Below, piece by piece: positions 25,869-34,719 of a stretch of DNA of 64,000 nucleotides. How positions within the stretch are numbered: the stretch's first letter is position 1; each line of letters starts with the position of its first letter. The translations under genes were made by a program, and so were the position numbers. Under the pieces are notes generated by a model, which saw only the letters and a list, made by a program, of their open reading frames with translations, was not told where the DNA came from and ran no database searches. The stretch is from Firm-08 sp045546995 (lineage in GTDB: Bacteria; Bacillota; Clostridia; Oscillospirales; QAKW01): positions 13,721 through 77,720 of the forward strand of contig JAZQDW010000056.1 in the NCBI GenBank assembly GCA_045546995.1, written 5' to 3'.

Positions 25869-25958
25869 TTTATTTTCAAAAAACACTTGATTATATTTTA
25901 ATTTTATATTAGAATAACTTTATCAACATTAAAAAACCTTTTAAGGAGGAATTCAACA

Positions 25959-27161
25959 ATGGCAAAAGCTAAATTTGAAAGAACTAAGCCCCACGTAAAC
26001 ATTGGTACCATCGGTCACGTTGACCATGGTAAGACCACCACCACTGCTGCTATCACCAAGTATCTGTCCTTCCTGGGTCAGGCCGCTTTCGAAGATTATG
26101 CAAACATCGATAAGGCTCCCGAAGAGAGAGAAAGAGGTATTACCATTAATACCGCTCACGTTGAGTATGAGACTGCAAACCGTCACTATGCTCACGTTGA
26201 CTGCCCCGGACATGCTGACTACGTTAAGAACATGATCACCGGTGCTGCTCAGATGGACGGTGGTATTCTGGTTATCGCTGCTACCGACGGTGTTATGGCT
26301 CAGACCAACGAGCACTTGCTGCTTGCCCGTCAGGTTGGTGTACCTGCAATCGTTGTTTTCATGAACAAGTGTGATGACGTTGACGATCCCGAACTGCTCG
26401 AGCTCGTTGAAATGGAAATCAGAGAAGCTCTGAGCAACTATGATTTCGATGGCGACAACGCTCCTGTTATCCAGGGTTCCGCTAAGGTTGCTTTGGACAG
26501 CACTTCCACTGATCCCAACGCTCCCGAGTATGCTTGCATCAAAGAGCTGATGGATGCTGTTGACTCTTACATTCCCACTCCCGATCGTAAGGCTGACCTG
26601 CCCTTCCTGATGCCCGTTGAGGACGTTATGACCATCTCCGGCCGTGGTACTGTTGCCACCGGTAGAGTTGAGCGTGGTACTCTGAACACCAACGAAGAAG
26701 TTGAGATCATCGGTCTGACCGAAGAGCGCAAGAAGACCGTTTGCACCAGCATGGAAATGTTCAGAAAGATTCTGGACAAGGCCGAAGCCGGTGACAACAT
26801 CGGTGCTCTGCTCCGTGGTGTTACTCGTGACGAGATCGAAAGAGGTCAGGTTCTCTGTAAGCCCGGCTCTGTAAACCCCCACACCAAGTTCAAGGGTGAA
26901 GTTTACGTTCTGAGCAAGGAAGAGGGCGGCCGTCATAGCCCCTTCTTCTCCAACTATCGTCCCCAGTTCTATTTCAGAACCACTGACGTTACCGGCGTTA
27001 TCACTCTGCCCGAAGGCGTAGATATGTGTAAGCCTGGCGATAACGTTACCATCTCCGTTGAACTGATCACCCCCATCGCTATCGAGAAGGGTCTGCGTTT
27101 CGCTATCCGTGAGGGTGGTAGAACTGTTGGTTCCGGCGTTGTTTCCGAAATCGAAGAGTAA
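25959..27161 (+). CDS. tuf: translation elongation factor Tu
   Basis: 400 residues with G1 GHVDHGKTTTTAA, G2 ERERGITINTAHVEY, G3 DCPGHADYVKNM and G4 NKCD. The beta-barrel domains II and III follow (RGTVATGRVERGTL; GDNVTISVELITPIA). AAGGAGG precedes the ATG. It delivers aminoacyl-tRNA to the ribosome. Codon use is strongly biased, as expected of a highly expressed gene. The stop codon lies only 16 bases before the FMN riboswitch. Confidence 0.98.
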   Translation: MAKAKFERTKPHVNIGTIGHVDHGKTTTTAAITKYLSFLGQAAFEDYANIDKAPEERERGITINTAHVEYETANRHYAHVDCPGHADYVKNMITGAAQMDGGILVIAATDGVMAQTNEHLLLARQVGVPAIVVFMNKCDDVDDPELLELVEMEIREALSNYDFDGDNAPVIQGSAKVALDSTSTDPNAPEYACIKELMDAVDSYIPTPDRKADLPFLMPVEDVMTISGRGTVATGRVERGTLNTNEEVEIIGLTEERKKTVCTSMEMFRKILDKAEAGDNIGALLRGVTRDEIERGQVLCKPGSVNPHTKFKGEVYVLSKEEGGRHSPFFSNYRPQFYFRTTDVTGVITLPEGVDMCKPGDNVTISVELITPIAIEKGLRFAIREGGRTVGSGVVSEIEE

Positions 27162-27177
27162 TTAAAACACAATAAAC

Positions 27178-27290
27178 GATTCTTTTGGGGCAGGGTGTAA
27201 CTCCCTACCGGCGGTACAGTCCGCGAGCGTAAGCTGAGCAGGTGAGATTCCTGCACCGACGGTATAGTCCGGATGATAAAAAGAATGTTT
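27178..27290 (+). promoter_or_regulatory. FMN riboswitch (RFN element)
   Basis: The hallmark segments are present in order: GGGGCAGGGTGTAACTCCCT, ACCGGCGGT, AGTCCGCGAGC, GGTGAGATTCCTGCACCGAC and GGTATAGTCCGGATGA. The closing P1 stem pairs ATTCTTTT with AAAAGAAT. FMN binding would favour the terminator at 27308 and shut off the riboflavin transporter gene ribU. No strong promoter separates it from tuf. Confidence 0.96.
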
Positions 27291-27307
27291 CGTTGTAAAA
27301 CAAATAT

Positions 27308-27345
27308 GCCCCAAGGTGCCATTGGCGCCTTGGGGCTTTGTTTTT
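27308..27345 (+). terminator. expression-platform terminator of the FMN riboswitch
   Basis: GCCCCAAGGTGCC and GGCGCCTTGGGGC form a hairpin followed by TTTGTTTTT. Its position 20 bases after the aptamer and before ribU fits transcriptional control. It may also end tuf transcripts. Confidence 0.88.
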
Positions 27346-27412
27346 ACCCATCCCAAAAGAGTTGACTTTTGGGATTTTTCTTTTTCCAAAAGAGCGACAG
27401 AAAGGCTGACTT

Positions 27413-28129
27413 ATGAAAAAAGAAACTTTACTGCAAAATGAAACGGCACCGCAATCCCGTGTGGCGCAAAAAAAAGCCGCCGTTCGCTTTATTACTTATG
27501 GTGCGGTGCTGATTGCCATTTCCTATGCGTTGACCTTATTGCCCGGCTTTTCCATCTTTCCTGCGGCTCCGTTTTTGTCCTACGATCCGAAGGATATTGT
27601 GATCGCGCTGGGTGGATTGATGTTTGGCCCAATTATGCCCGTGATGGTGTCTGTGGTGGTTGCGTTGCTGGAAATGGTTACCATCAGCGCAACCGGTCCC
27701 ATTGGTTGCATTATGAACGTTCTTTCCACCTGCGCTTTTGCTTGCACGACCGCTTTGATTTATAAAAAGCGACGTTCATTGTCCGGTGCGGTAATCGGCC
27801 TTGTTTGCGGCGTGGCCGCAATGTCGGTCGTGATGGTATTGTGGAATTGGCTGATCACCCCTCTCTATATGGGCGTACCGAGAGAAGCGATTGTCAATAT
27901 GCTCCTGCCGGTATTTCTGCCCTTCAACCTGCTGAAGGGTGGTATCAATGCAACGTTTACCTTTTTGCTGTATAAACCGGTTGTTGGCGCCCTGCGCCGC
28001 GCACGCTTGCTGCCCGCAATGGATGGAGCAGGGGAGAAACGCAAGAATTCCGTTTGGTTTGCAATTGTTGCGCTTCTGATTTTGATTACCTGCGTGCTGA
28101 TCATTTTGATCATTAAAGGAATTATTTGA
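27413..28129 (+). CDS. ribU: riboflavin ECF transporter substrate-binding subunit
   Basis: 238-residue membrane protein with about six hydrophobic segments between residues 28 and 232. LPGFSIFPAAPFLSYDPKD matches the RibU N-terminal region, where a conserved Asp-Pro segment lines the ligand pocket. The cytoplasmic N-terminus is basic. Placement directly after an FMN riboswitch makes riboflavin the likely substrate. It needs the shared EcfA/A'/T energy-coupling module, which is encoded elsewhere. Confidence 0.93.
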   Translation: MKKETLLQNETAPQSRVAQKKAAVRFITYGAVLIAISYALTLLPGFSIFPAAPFLSYDPKDIVIALGGLMFGPIMPVMVSVVVALLEMVTISATGPIGCIMNVLSTCAFACTTALIYKKRRSLSGAVIGLVCGVAAMSVVMVLWNWLITPLYMGVPREAIVNMLLPVFLPFNLLKGGINATFTFLLYKPVVGALRRARLLPAMDGAGEKRKNSVWFAIVALLILITCVLIILIIKGII

Positions 28130-28146
28130 TTGATATCATACTTTTG

Positions 28147-28172
28147 AGCGCTATGGCATTTTGTCATAGCGC
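28147..28172 (+). terminator. hairpin after ribU
   Basis: AGCGCTATG and CATAGCGCT form a 9-bp stem. The following TATTAATTATTTT is T-rich but interrupted, so termination may be partial. Confidence 0.6.
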
Positions 28173-28303
28173 TTATTAATTATTTTGATGAATTTGCGTA
28201 TAGATCAAATCGGGAATTTACTTTGATATTATAACAAATTATGCTCTCAGCATAGGACACTTTGCCAATAATGTGATATAATTTATGTATATAGTGAATA
28301 GTG

Positions 28304-28332
28304 TTTACATTTTGCCTATTTGGTGTTATAAT
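28304..28332 (+). promoter_or_regulatory. sigma-A promoter of the SLH/LRR protein
   Basis: TTTACA (28304-28309) and TATAAT (28327-28332) with a 17-base spacer, about 30 bases before the ATG. Confidence 0.75.
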
Positions 28333-28362
28333 GATGCTATTAAGTGAAAAGGAGATGGAACT

Positions 28363-29652
28363 ATGAAAAAACGTATAATTGCAATGTTGATGGCCGTAAT
28401 GATTCTCACCGGTCTATTCAGCGGTTTTTCTGTATCTGCCGTCGGCGGTAAATGCGGTGACAATGCCTATTGGTCTATCAGTGGAAACGTGTTGACCATT
28501 ACGGGGAAAGGTGCAATTTACGATTACACTGCTCCGGCGCAAACACCATTTGATAATCCGCCGTGGATTCCATACAGCGACAATGTGAATACAGTTGTCG
28601 TGTCCAAGGGAATTACTCGGATCGGTAGAGAGAATTTTGCCGTTTGGCCGGAGTATATCAGTATTACTTTGCCGGATGGCTTGCTGGAGATTGGTGAGGC
28701 TGCTTTTGCTGAAAACACCTTTAAAAAAATCACTATTCCCAACAGCGTAACTAAAATTGGATGGTGCGCTTTTGCGGACAATAACGAATTGGAGGAAGTC
28801 ATTCTCTCAAAAAATCTAAAGGAAATTGGCAGTCACGCTTTTGTTGGTTGCAACAATTTGAAGAAAATCACTATTCCGGCGGGTGTTACCAAAATTGGCG
28901 AGCACGCCTTAGGATATTGGGGCACCTACTTCCCCGGTCACTGCGGTGGTTGTGGACATGTTGCGGATCCGAAATTCCATGATGATCCATATAGAATCGG
29001 TTTGACAATTTATTGTGAAAAAGGTAGTGCTGCTCATAAATATGCCGTGTCCGAGCAAATGAACTTTAGATTCACAAACGTCTGCGAAAAATTTACCGAC
29101 GTTCTTAAAACGGATTGGTACCATAAAAACGGCGCCATTCATTACTGTGTAGATAAAAAACTGTTCAGCGGCACTTCCGCCACCACCTTCGGTCCCACCA
29201 AGAATATGACTCGTGCTATGTTTGTGACGGTGCTGGGACGCCTGCACGGACAATCGGTCAACCACAAGGTGACAACGGCCTTTATTGATGTTAAGAAAAA
29301 TCAGTATTATACCGGCTACGTGAAATGGGCCTATGAAAATGAAATCGTAGCGGGTACTTCCAAAAGAAAGTTCGAGCCTAATGCCAACATCACTCGTGAA
29401 CAGATTTGCGCAATGATGCTCCGTTACAGTAATTATGCCGGCATTCGTATCAAGCAGTTCTATAAGGTCATTACCTTCAGCGATGCCGACCGGATCTCCG
29501 CTTGGGCGAGCGATGCTGTGCGCGCCTGCCAACAAGGGGGATTGGTTACCGGTGAAAAGGTGGGCTCTTCTTACCGTTTCCGTCCCAAAGGTAGCGCCTC
29601 CAGGGCAGAGGTTGCCACGATTATGATGAATTATTCCAAAACTTACAAATAA
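28363..29652 (+). CDS. secreted BspA-type leucine-rich repeat protein with SLH modules
   Basis: 429 residues. A signal peptide (MKKRIIAMLMAVMILTGLFS, cleavage after VSA) leads to the segment CGDNAYWSISGNVLTITGKG, typical of the start of BspA-like LRR_5 proteins. Repeats of the form LKEIGSHAFVGCNNLKKIT cover residues 80-190. From about residue 240 three SLH-type modules follow, with signatures MTRAMFVTVLGRLHG, ITREQICAMMLRYS and SRAEVATIMMNYS. The protein is likely bound to the cell surface through the SLH modules and presents the repeats for adhesion. Single-gene unit with its own promoter; AAAAGGAG precedes the ATG. Confidence 0.88.
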   Translation: MKKRIIAMLMAVMILTGLFSGFSVSAVGGKCGDNAYWSISGNVLTITGKGAIYDYTAPAQTPFDNPPWIPYSDNVNTVVVSKGITRIGRENFAVWPEYISITLPDGLLEIGEAAFAENTFKKITIPNSVTKIGWCAFADNNELEEVILSKNLKEIGSHAFVGCNNLKKITIPAGVTKIGEHALGYWGTYFPGHCGGCGHVADPKFHDDPYRIGLTIYCEKGSAAHKYAVSEQMNFRFTNVCEKFTDVLKTDWYHKNGAIHYCVDKKLFSGTSATTFGPTKNMTRAMFVTVLGRLHGQSVNHKVTTAFIDVKKNQYYTGYVKWAYENEIVAGTSKRKFEPNANITREQICAMMLRYSNYAGIRIKQFYKVITFSDADRISAWASDAVRACQQGGLVTGEKVGSSYRFRPKGSASRAEVATIMMNYSKTYK

Positions 29653-29725
29653 GGGCTTTAAGTGGTGAGCTTCGTGCGGATCAAAAGATTGGCATTGTAG
29701 TTGCCGCAATCTATTAATAAAATAA

Positions 29726-29765
29726 AATGCGCGCACAAAGCAGTTGCTTGTGCGCGCATTTTGTT
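29726..29765. terminator. bidirectional terminator between SLH/LRR gene and rnpB
   Basis: Stem AATGCGCGCACAA/TTGTGCGCGCATT lies between convergent units, with T-rich flanks on both sides (ATTTTGTTTT forward, ATTTTATTTT reverse). Confidence 0.85.
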
Positions 29766-29772
29766 TTATGTG

Positions 29773-30101
29773 GTGAGCAAACCGTAAGCCGAGTTCTGTA
29801 TTTGGCGGTCATCTATCTCGAATGTATGTTGCCACACATCTCCAGCCACCTTTCGAAGCCGGCCGGACCGACCCATTGCTTCTGCTGGTGTTGCATCGAA
29901 TAGGGTTTACAGACCCTCTATGTCACCATAGAGCGTGGTGAGCTCTTACCTCGCCTTTCCACCCTTACCTGTAAAAACAGGCGGTATATCTCTGTTGCAC
30001 TATCCCTAAGGTCGCCCTCGGTGGGTGTTACCCACTATCCTGTCCTGTGATGCTCGGACTTTCCTCACAGATTGCTCTGCGCGACCGTCTGGTTTACTCA
30101 C
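29773..30101 (-). ncRNA. rnpB: RNase P RNA
   Basis: On the minus strand the RNA opens with GTGAGTAAACC, which pairs with the terminal GGTTTGCTCAC (P1). Conserved cores are present: GAGGAAAGTCCGAGC near the 5' end, AGGGTGGAAAGGCGAGGTAAG in the centre region, and ACAGAACTCGGCTTACGG near the 3' end. Length is about 329 nucleotides, normal for a class A fold. It is the catalytic part of the enzyme that matures tRNA 5' ends. A promoter at 30108-30136 predicts a start at the observed 5' end. Confidence 0.95.
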
Positions 30102-30107
30102 AAGGTT

Positions 30108-30136
30108 AGTTTAGCATATTTTTTTCCAAAAGTAAA
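30108..30136 (-). promoter_or_regulatory. promoter of rnpB
   Basis: On the minus strand TTTACT (30131-30136) and TAAACT (30108-30113) are 17 bases apart. The predicted start at about 30101 coincides with the first base of the P1 helix. Confidence 0.65.
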
Positions 30137-30149
30137 TCCTAAAATGATA

Positions 30150-30178
30150 TTGATAAATCGTTTTTCTTTTACTATAAT
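30150..30178 (+). promoter_or_regulatory. sigma-A promoter of murD and the M42 genes
   Basis: TTGATA (30150-30155) and TATAAT (30173-30178) with a 17-base spacer. It is divergent from, and about 15 bases away from, the rnpB promoter. Confidence 0.75.
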
Positions 30179-30201
30179 ATAAAATGTAAAGGAGTGGAAA
30201 T

Positions 30202-31608
30202 ATGTATTTACAAAAAATCAATGATTATTTTAAATCTTTACAAAATAAATCGGTTACGGTGCTGGGAATCGGTGTTTCTCATTTGCCCTTGATTGAAATG
30301 CTGGTAAAGAAAGGCATTTCCGTCACCGCCTGTGACCGTCGGGACGAGGTGGCCTTGGGCGCCGAGGCCGAGCATCTGAAACAGCTGGGCGTTGCTTTGC
30401 AGCTTGGCGAGGACTATTTGGAGCATCTTACGGGCGACGTGATTTTTAAAACACCTGGTATGCGTTTTGATCTGCCGCAGTTAGCCGCCGCCGTGGCGCG
30501 GGGCAGTGTGTTGACCAGCGAAATGGAAGTGTTTTTTGACCTTTGCCCCTGCAAGATCATTGCGGTTACCGGTTCGGACGGCAAAACCACTACCACTACG
30601 CTGATTTCCGAAATGCTCAAGACCGCGGGATATACAGTACATCTGGGCGGCAATATTGGTAAACCCTTGCTGCCGGAAATCGAAACTATCGGACGTGACG
30701 ACGTGGCGGTGGTGGAATTGTCCAGTTTTCAGTTGCATACTATGCGTCGCTCGCCGACTGTGGCGGTAATGACGAATCTGGCTCCCAATCATCTGGATAT
30801 GCATAAGGGTATGGAAGAATACGTGGAGGCCAAACAAAATATTTACCGCTATCAGGGCAAAAATGACCTGCTGGTCTTGAATTACGACAATGATATAACT
30901 CGTCCTTTTGCAGAAGAAAGCACCGCAAACGTGCGCTTTTTTAGCTTCAAGAACGAACAGAACGGCGGCATTTACTATCGTGATGGTCAGGTGATCGACG
31001 CCACAACGTCGCCCGAGCGAGTCTTGCTTTGTCGGGAGGATATCGCCTTGCCCGGCAATCATAACGTTGAAAATTATATGGCCGCCATTGCCGCCGTGCG
31101 GGAAATGGTGTCCGATGAGGATATCTTGCAGGTTGCCCGTAACTTCGGCGGCGTAAAACATCGGATCGAATTTGTCAGAGAGGTAAGCGGCGTTCGGTTT
31201 TATAACGACTCGATCGCATCTTCTCCTACCCGCACCCTTGCCAGTATCCGTGCCTTTGATCAAAAGGTGCATTTGCTGGCCGGTGGATATGATAAACTGA
31301 TTCCCTTTGACGAAATGGGGCAGGTGTTGCCGCAATATGTAAAGGCGCTGTATCTCAGCGGTCACACCGCCGCAAAGATCCGTGCGGCGGTCGAGCAGGG
31401 AAGTCAATACGATGCCGCCGATCTGCCCATTTACGAATTCGAGGATTATCGGCAGGCGGTGGAATGCGCCTATGCTAAGGCAGAGCCGGGGGACGTTGTG
31501 ATTTTGTCTCCCTCCTGCGCCAGCTTTGATCATTTTAAAAACTTTGAGGTCCGCGGAGAATATTTTATTAACTGTGTAAAGGAACTGAAAGAAAAATGCA
31601 GCGAATGA
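30202..31608 (+). CDS. murD: UDP-N-acetylmuramoyl-L-alanine--D-glutamate ligase
   Basis: 468 residues. The N-terminal Rossmann-like domain starts VTVLGIGVSHLPL. The ATP P-loop is GSDGKTTTT, and the central Mur ligase domain contains NIGKPLLPE and ELSSFQLH. The C-terminal domain carries GGVKHRIEFV, FYNDSIASSPTR and LLAGGYDK, all characteristic of MurD. It adds D-glutamate to UDP-MurNAc-L-Ala in the cytoplasm. Unusually, it is not in a dcw cluster with mraY or murG but is followed by three M42 peptidase genes; the first overlaps its 3' end by 13 bases (or 4 if the second ATG is used). Confidence 0.95.
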   Translation: MYLQKINDYFKSLQNKSVTVLGIGVSHLPLIEMLVKKGISVTACDRRDEVALGAEAEHLKQLGVALQLGEDYLEHLTGDVIFKTPGMRFDLPQLAAAVARGSVLTSEMEVFFDLCPCKIIAVTGSDGKTTTTTLISEMLKTAGYTVHLGGNIGKPLLPEIETIGRDDVAVVELSSFQLHTMRRSPTVAVMTNLAPNHLDMHKGMEEYVEAKQNIYRYQGKNDLLVLNYDNDITRPFAEESTANVRFFSFKNEQNGGIYYRDGQVIDATTSPERVLLCREDIALPGNHNVENYMAAIAAVREMVSDEDILQVARNFGGVKHRIEFVREVSGVRFYNDSIASSPTRTLASIRAFDQKVHLLAGGYDKLIPFDEMGQVLPQYVKALYLSGHTAAKIRAAVEQGSQYDAADLPIYEFEDYRQAVECAYAKAEPGDVVILSPSCASFDHFKNFEVRGEYFINCVKELKEKCSE

Positions 31609-32621
31609 AAACCATTTTGAAAAATTTGTGCAACATTTCTGCCGTTACCGGAGACGAGCGACACGCCCGTGGTCTGGTCGAACAGTTGCGTCCGTTTTGC
31701 GATCAAGTGCGGCAGCTTCCTTGCGGCAGTATTGTTGCCCTGAAAAAGAGTGCAAATCCAAATGCAAAAAAGCTGATGCTGGATGCCCATCTGGATCAGA
31801 TCGGTTTGATGGTAACGAAAATTGATGATAATGGATTTGTACATTTTTGTGATCATGCAGGGGTGGATCCCAAAATTCTGCCCGGCGCCTCGGTGATCAT
31901 TTTGGGCAAGCAGGCTGTGCGTGGGGTCGTTTCGGCCAAGCCACCGCATTTGCTGTCGGATGAGGAACGGGAAAAACCTGTCAAGGTTGAAAATATGACC
32001 GTTGACGTGGGTCTTTCGGCAGAGCAGGCCAAAAAGGTGATTCGTGTCGGCGACAAGATCGCCATGGATTGCTACGTGGGCGATATGCTCAATCATTGTG
32101 TGACGGGACGCTCTTTGGACGATCGTGCCGGTTGCGCTGTTTTGTTGTCTTTGCTGGATATGCTGAAAAACGAGGAAACGGATATGGATGTTTGTGTCGT
32201 GCTCAGCAGTGGCGAAGAATTCAGCGGCTTTGGCGCCGTGGCAGCAGCGCTGGATGTTGTGCCGGATGAGGCCATTGTTTTGGATGTTTCTCATGCGGAT
32301 ATGCCCGCTGCCCGCAGTGAAGATTGCGGCGAATTGGGCAAGGGCGTGATGATCGGCATCTCTCCGGTGCTGGACAGGGGGATCACCGGACAGTTGTTGG
32401 CGTTGGCCCGTGACCGTAAAATTCCTTATCAGCGGGAAGCAATGGGTGGCAACACTTACACAAATGCCGATGCGATCGTGCCTTTGTGCGGCGGTGTGCC
32501 CACGGCGTTACTCAGTATTCCTCTGCGCTATATGCACACGCCGCAAGAGGTGATCTCGCTGGAGGATCTGGTCAGCGTGCGCGCTTTATTGATGGCTTAT
32601 CTCGGAAAGGAGCGTGGCTGA
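31596..32621 (+). CDS. M42 family aminopeptidase, copy 1
   Basis: 341 residues (338 if the ATG at 31605 is used). Metal ligands and catalytic residues of M42/TET peptidases are recognisable: AHLDQIG, SLDDRAG, the Glu pair in SSGEEFSG, DVSHADMP and the last His in RYMHTPQE. These enzymes form dodecameric shells that trim N-terminal residues from peptides. It overlaps murD and is followed after one base by a second copy. Compared with copy 3, the Glu-Glu segment is less canonical (GEEFSGFGA against EEVGLRGA). Confidence 0.88.
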   Translation: MQRMKTILKNLCNISAVTGDERHARGLVEQLRPFCDQVRQLPCGSIVALKKSANPNAKKLMLDAHLDQIGLMVTKIDDNGFVHFCDHAGVDPKILPGASVIILGKQAVRGVVSAKPPHLLSDEEREKPVKVENMTVDVGLSAEQAKKVIRVGDKIAMDCYVGDMLNHCVTGRSLDDRAGCAVLLSLLDMLKNEETDMDVCVVLSSGEEFSGFGAVAAALDVVPDEAIVLDVSHADMPAARSEDCGELGKGVMIGISPVLDRGITGQLLALARDRKIPYQREAMGGNTYTNADAIVPLCGGVPTALLSIPLRYMHTPQEVISLEDLVSVRALLMAYLGKERG

Positions 32622-32622
32622 T

Positions 32623-33633
32623 ATGAATCCGTTTTTAAAACAGCTTACCGAGCTTGACGGCGTTTCCGGCAACGAGCAAAACGTCCGTCGGACCATTGCC
32701 GCCCGCCTGGACGGTCAGGTGGAATATACGGTGGACCGTATCGGCAATCTGTACGCCCATAGTAAGGCGTACTTTTCTAATGATATCAAGCTGATGATCA
32801 CGGCGCACATGGATGAGGTCGGTTTTACCGTTACTCACATTACCAAGGACGGTTATCTTAAATTCCAAAGCATTGGCGGTATTGACGAGCGTATTTTGCC
32901 CGGCAAAGCAGTGCTGGTTGGAAATAAGCAGATCTGTGGTGTCATCGGTTCGCTTGCCATTCATCTGCAAACCAAAAAACAAAGAAAGCAAATTACCGAA
33001 ATGCGTGATTTGTTTATTGATATCGGCGCCAAAGATCGGGAACAGGCTGAAAGGCACGTTTCTGTTGGTGATATCGTTACCTTTGCGGCTACTACCGAAC
33101 AGCTTGGGAACTTGATTCGCGCCAAGGCGTTGGACGACCGCGTGGGTTGTACGGTTTTGTGCGATCTGCTGGAGGAGGTGTCCGACGGAAACTTTACTGC
33201 CGTATTTACGACCCGTGAGGAAATCGGTTGTTTTGGCGCAATGGCGGCGACAGGGGCTGTAAAGCCACGTTATGCTATTGTGTTGGAGGGAACGACTGCC
33301 TCCGACATTGGTGAGACCGATGAGGTGGATCAGGTATGCGCTGTCGGTAAGGGCCCGGTGCTTTCCTTTATGGATAATGGCGCAATTTATGACCGAAAGT
33401 TTTTAAACCTTGCGCGCAAGGTGGCTGAACGGGAGGGAATACCGTACCAACTCAAGCAGGCGGTTGCCGGCGGGAACGAGGCCGGTCGCATTCAAAAAAT
33501 GGGTACCGGTTGTCACGTGCTGGCCATTAGCTTGCCCTGCCGTTATATTCACGGCCCTGTCAGTATGGCCTCTGAGCAGGATATGAAGGCAATGAAACAA
33601 CTGGCCGCCGCCATTATTCGAGAATTAAAGTGA
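32623..33633 (+). CDS. M42 family aminopeptidase, copy 2
   Basis: 336 residues from the ATG at 32623, which lies ten bases after AAAGGAG; a GTG at 32614 is too close to that site. Motifs are AHMDEVG, ALDDRVG, TTREEIGCFGA, VLEGTTASD (Glu in place of the usual Asp) and RYIHGPVS. It probably has the same TET-type peptidase fold, with specificity differing from its neighbours. It sits in a four-gene run with murD and two other M42 genes. Confidence 0.88.
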   Translation: MNPFLKQLTELDGVSGNEQNVRRTIAARLDGQVEYTVDRIGNLYAHSKAYFSNDIKLMITAHMDEVGFTVTHITKDGYLKFQSIGGIDERILPGKAVLVGNKQICGVIGSLAIHLQTKKQRKQITEMRDLFIDIGAKDREQAERHVSVGDIVTFAATTEQLGNLIRAKALDDRVGCTVLCDLLEEVSDGNFTAVFTTREEIGCFGAMAATGAVKPRYAIVLEGTTASDIGETDEVDQVCAVGKGPVLSFMDNGAIYDRKFLNLARKVAEREGIPYQLKQAVAGGNEAGRIQKMGTGCHVLAISLPCRYIHGPVSMASEQDMKAMKQLAAAIIRELK

Positions 33634-33643
33634 GGTAAATAAA

Positions 33644-34630
33644 ATGATCAATACACTTGAAAAAATCATTTCCATTGGTTCTGTTTCCGGCGCGGAGACC
33701 GCCTTGCGGGATTATTTGACCGATCAACTCTTACCATTTGTAGACAAGGTGCAGACCGATCCGATGGGAAATCTAATCGCTCATAAAAAGGGCGACGGTC
33801 ACAAAATTATGATCACAGCTCATATGGATACCATCGGCGTGATCGCTACGGCGGCAGACGACAAAGGATTTTGGAAGGTCGCGCCGGTAGGCGGCGTTGA
33901 CGTGGCGCGCGCCATTGGACGGACAGTAGTGTTTGAAAACGGTATCACCGGCGTGCTCTTTTGCTCCGGTGACGGCAAGGATGCCAAATTCTCCGACTGC
34001 TTTGTTGACATTGGCGCCGCCAATAAGGCGCAGGCATTGGAACGTGTTTCGGTGGGCATGACGGCTCGTTTTACCGGTTCCGTCAGTACCTGCGGTGATT
34101 TGATCACAGCCCCTACACTGGATAACCAGATCGGTTGTCTGGTGTTGCTGGAAACGATTAAAAAACTGAATGCAACGGCTCATGACGTTTATTTTGTATT
34201 TACCTCGCAAGAGGAGGTTGGCCTGCGTGGCGCCGGTGTCAGCGGCAACAGCATTCGTCCGGATATCTGCATTGCGGTGGACGTTACGGTGGCTTCAGAT
34301 ACACCCGGTGCTAAAAGCGGTACGACCGCTCTCGGTAAAGGCGCGGCTATCAAATTGCGTGATAACAGCGCCATTTGCAGTAAGGCGGTGGTGGATAAGC
34401 TGGAAAGCGTTGCGGAATATTACCACATTCCCGTACAGCGTGACGTGCTGGATTTCGGTGGCACAGACATCGGCGCTCTGCAACGCAACGGTAGCGCTGC
34501 TCTTGTGGGTGGCGTAAGCATTCCGTGCCGCTATATCCACACTCCTGTTGAGACGGTTTCCCGCAAGGATGTGGAAAGCTGTATCAAATTATTGACCGCC
34601 TTTGCTGGCAATGTGATCATTAAATCCTGA
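33644..34630 (+). CDS. M42 family aminopeptidase, copy 3
   Basis: 328 residues, ten bases after copy 2. Motifs AHMDTIG, TLDNQIG, TSQEEVGLRGA, VDVTVASDTP and RYIHTPVET are the closest of the three to the family consensus. A terminator follows, so this ends the murD transcript. Three tandem paralogues of similar length point to subunits that could assemble together or to divided substrate ranges. Confidence 0.9.
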   Translation: MINTLEKIISIGSVSGAETALRDYLTDQLLPFVDKVQTDPMGNLIAHKKGDGHKIMITAHMDTIGVIATAADDKGFWKVAPVGGVDVARAIGRTVVFENGITGVLFCSGDGKDAKFSDCFVDIGAANKAQALERVSVGMTARFTGSVSTCGDLITAPTLDNQIGCLVLLETIKKLNATAHDVYFVFTSQEEVGLRGAGVSGNSIRPDICIAVDVTVASDTPGAKSGTTALGKGAAIKLRDNSAICSKAVVDKLESVAEYYHIPVQRDVLDFGGTDIGALQRNGSAALVGGVSIPCRYIHTPVETVSRKDVESCIKLLTAFAGNVIIKS

Positions 34631-34640
34631 AAAGGAATTT

Positions 34641-34676
34641 AAAAAGAGATGCAAAATAATTGCATCTCTTTTTTTA
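34641..34676 (+). terminator. intrinsic terminator after the M42 genes
   Basis: AAGAGATGCA and TGCATCTCTT form the stem, followed by T7. It is 10 bases after the last M42 stop. Confidence 0.9.
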
Positions 34677-34688
34677 CTGTGTTACAAT
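34660..34688 (+). promoter_or_regulatory. possible promoter of nagA
   Basis: TTGCAT (34660-34665) and TACAAT (34683-34688) with a 17-base spacer. The -35 box lies within the preceding terminator stem. Confidence 0.45.
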
Positions 34689-34719
34689 ATAAATAACAAA
34701 GTGTACGGAGGAAGACAAA

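Noticed and set aside
23793..25886. 697-codon open frame antisense to fusA
   Set aside because: Same cause as in rpoC; EF-G motifs are on the plus strand.
30481..31533. 350-codon minus-strand frame over murD
   Set aside because: MurD motifs are on the plus strand with promoter and ribosome site; the antisense product has no features.
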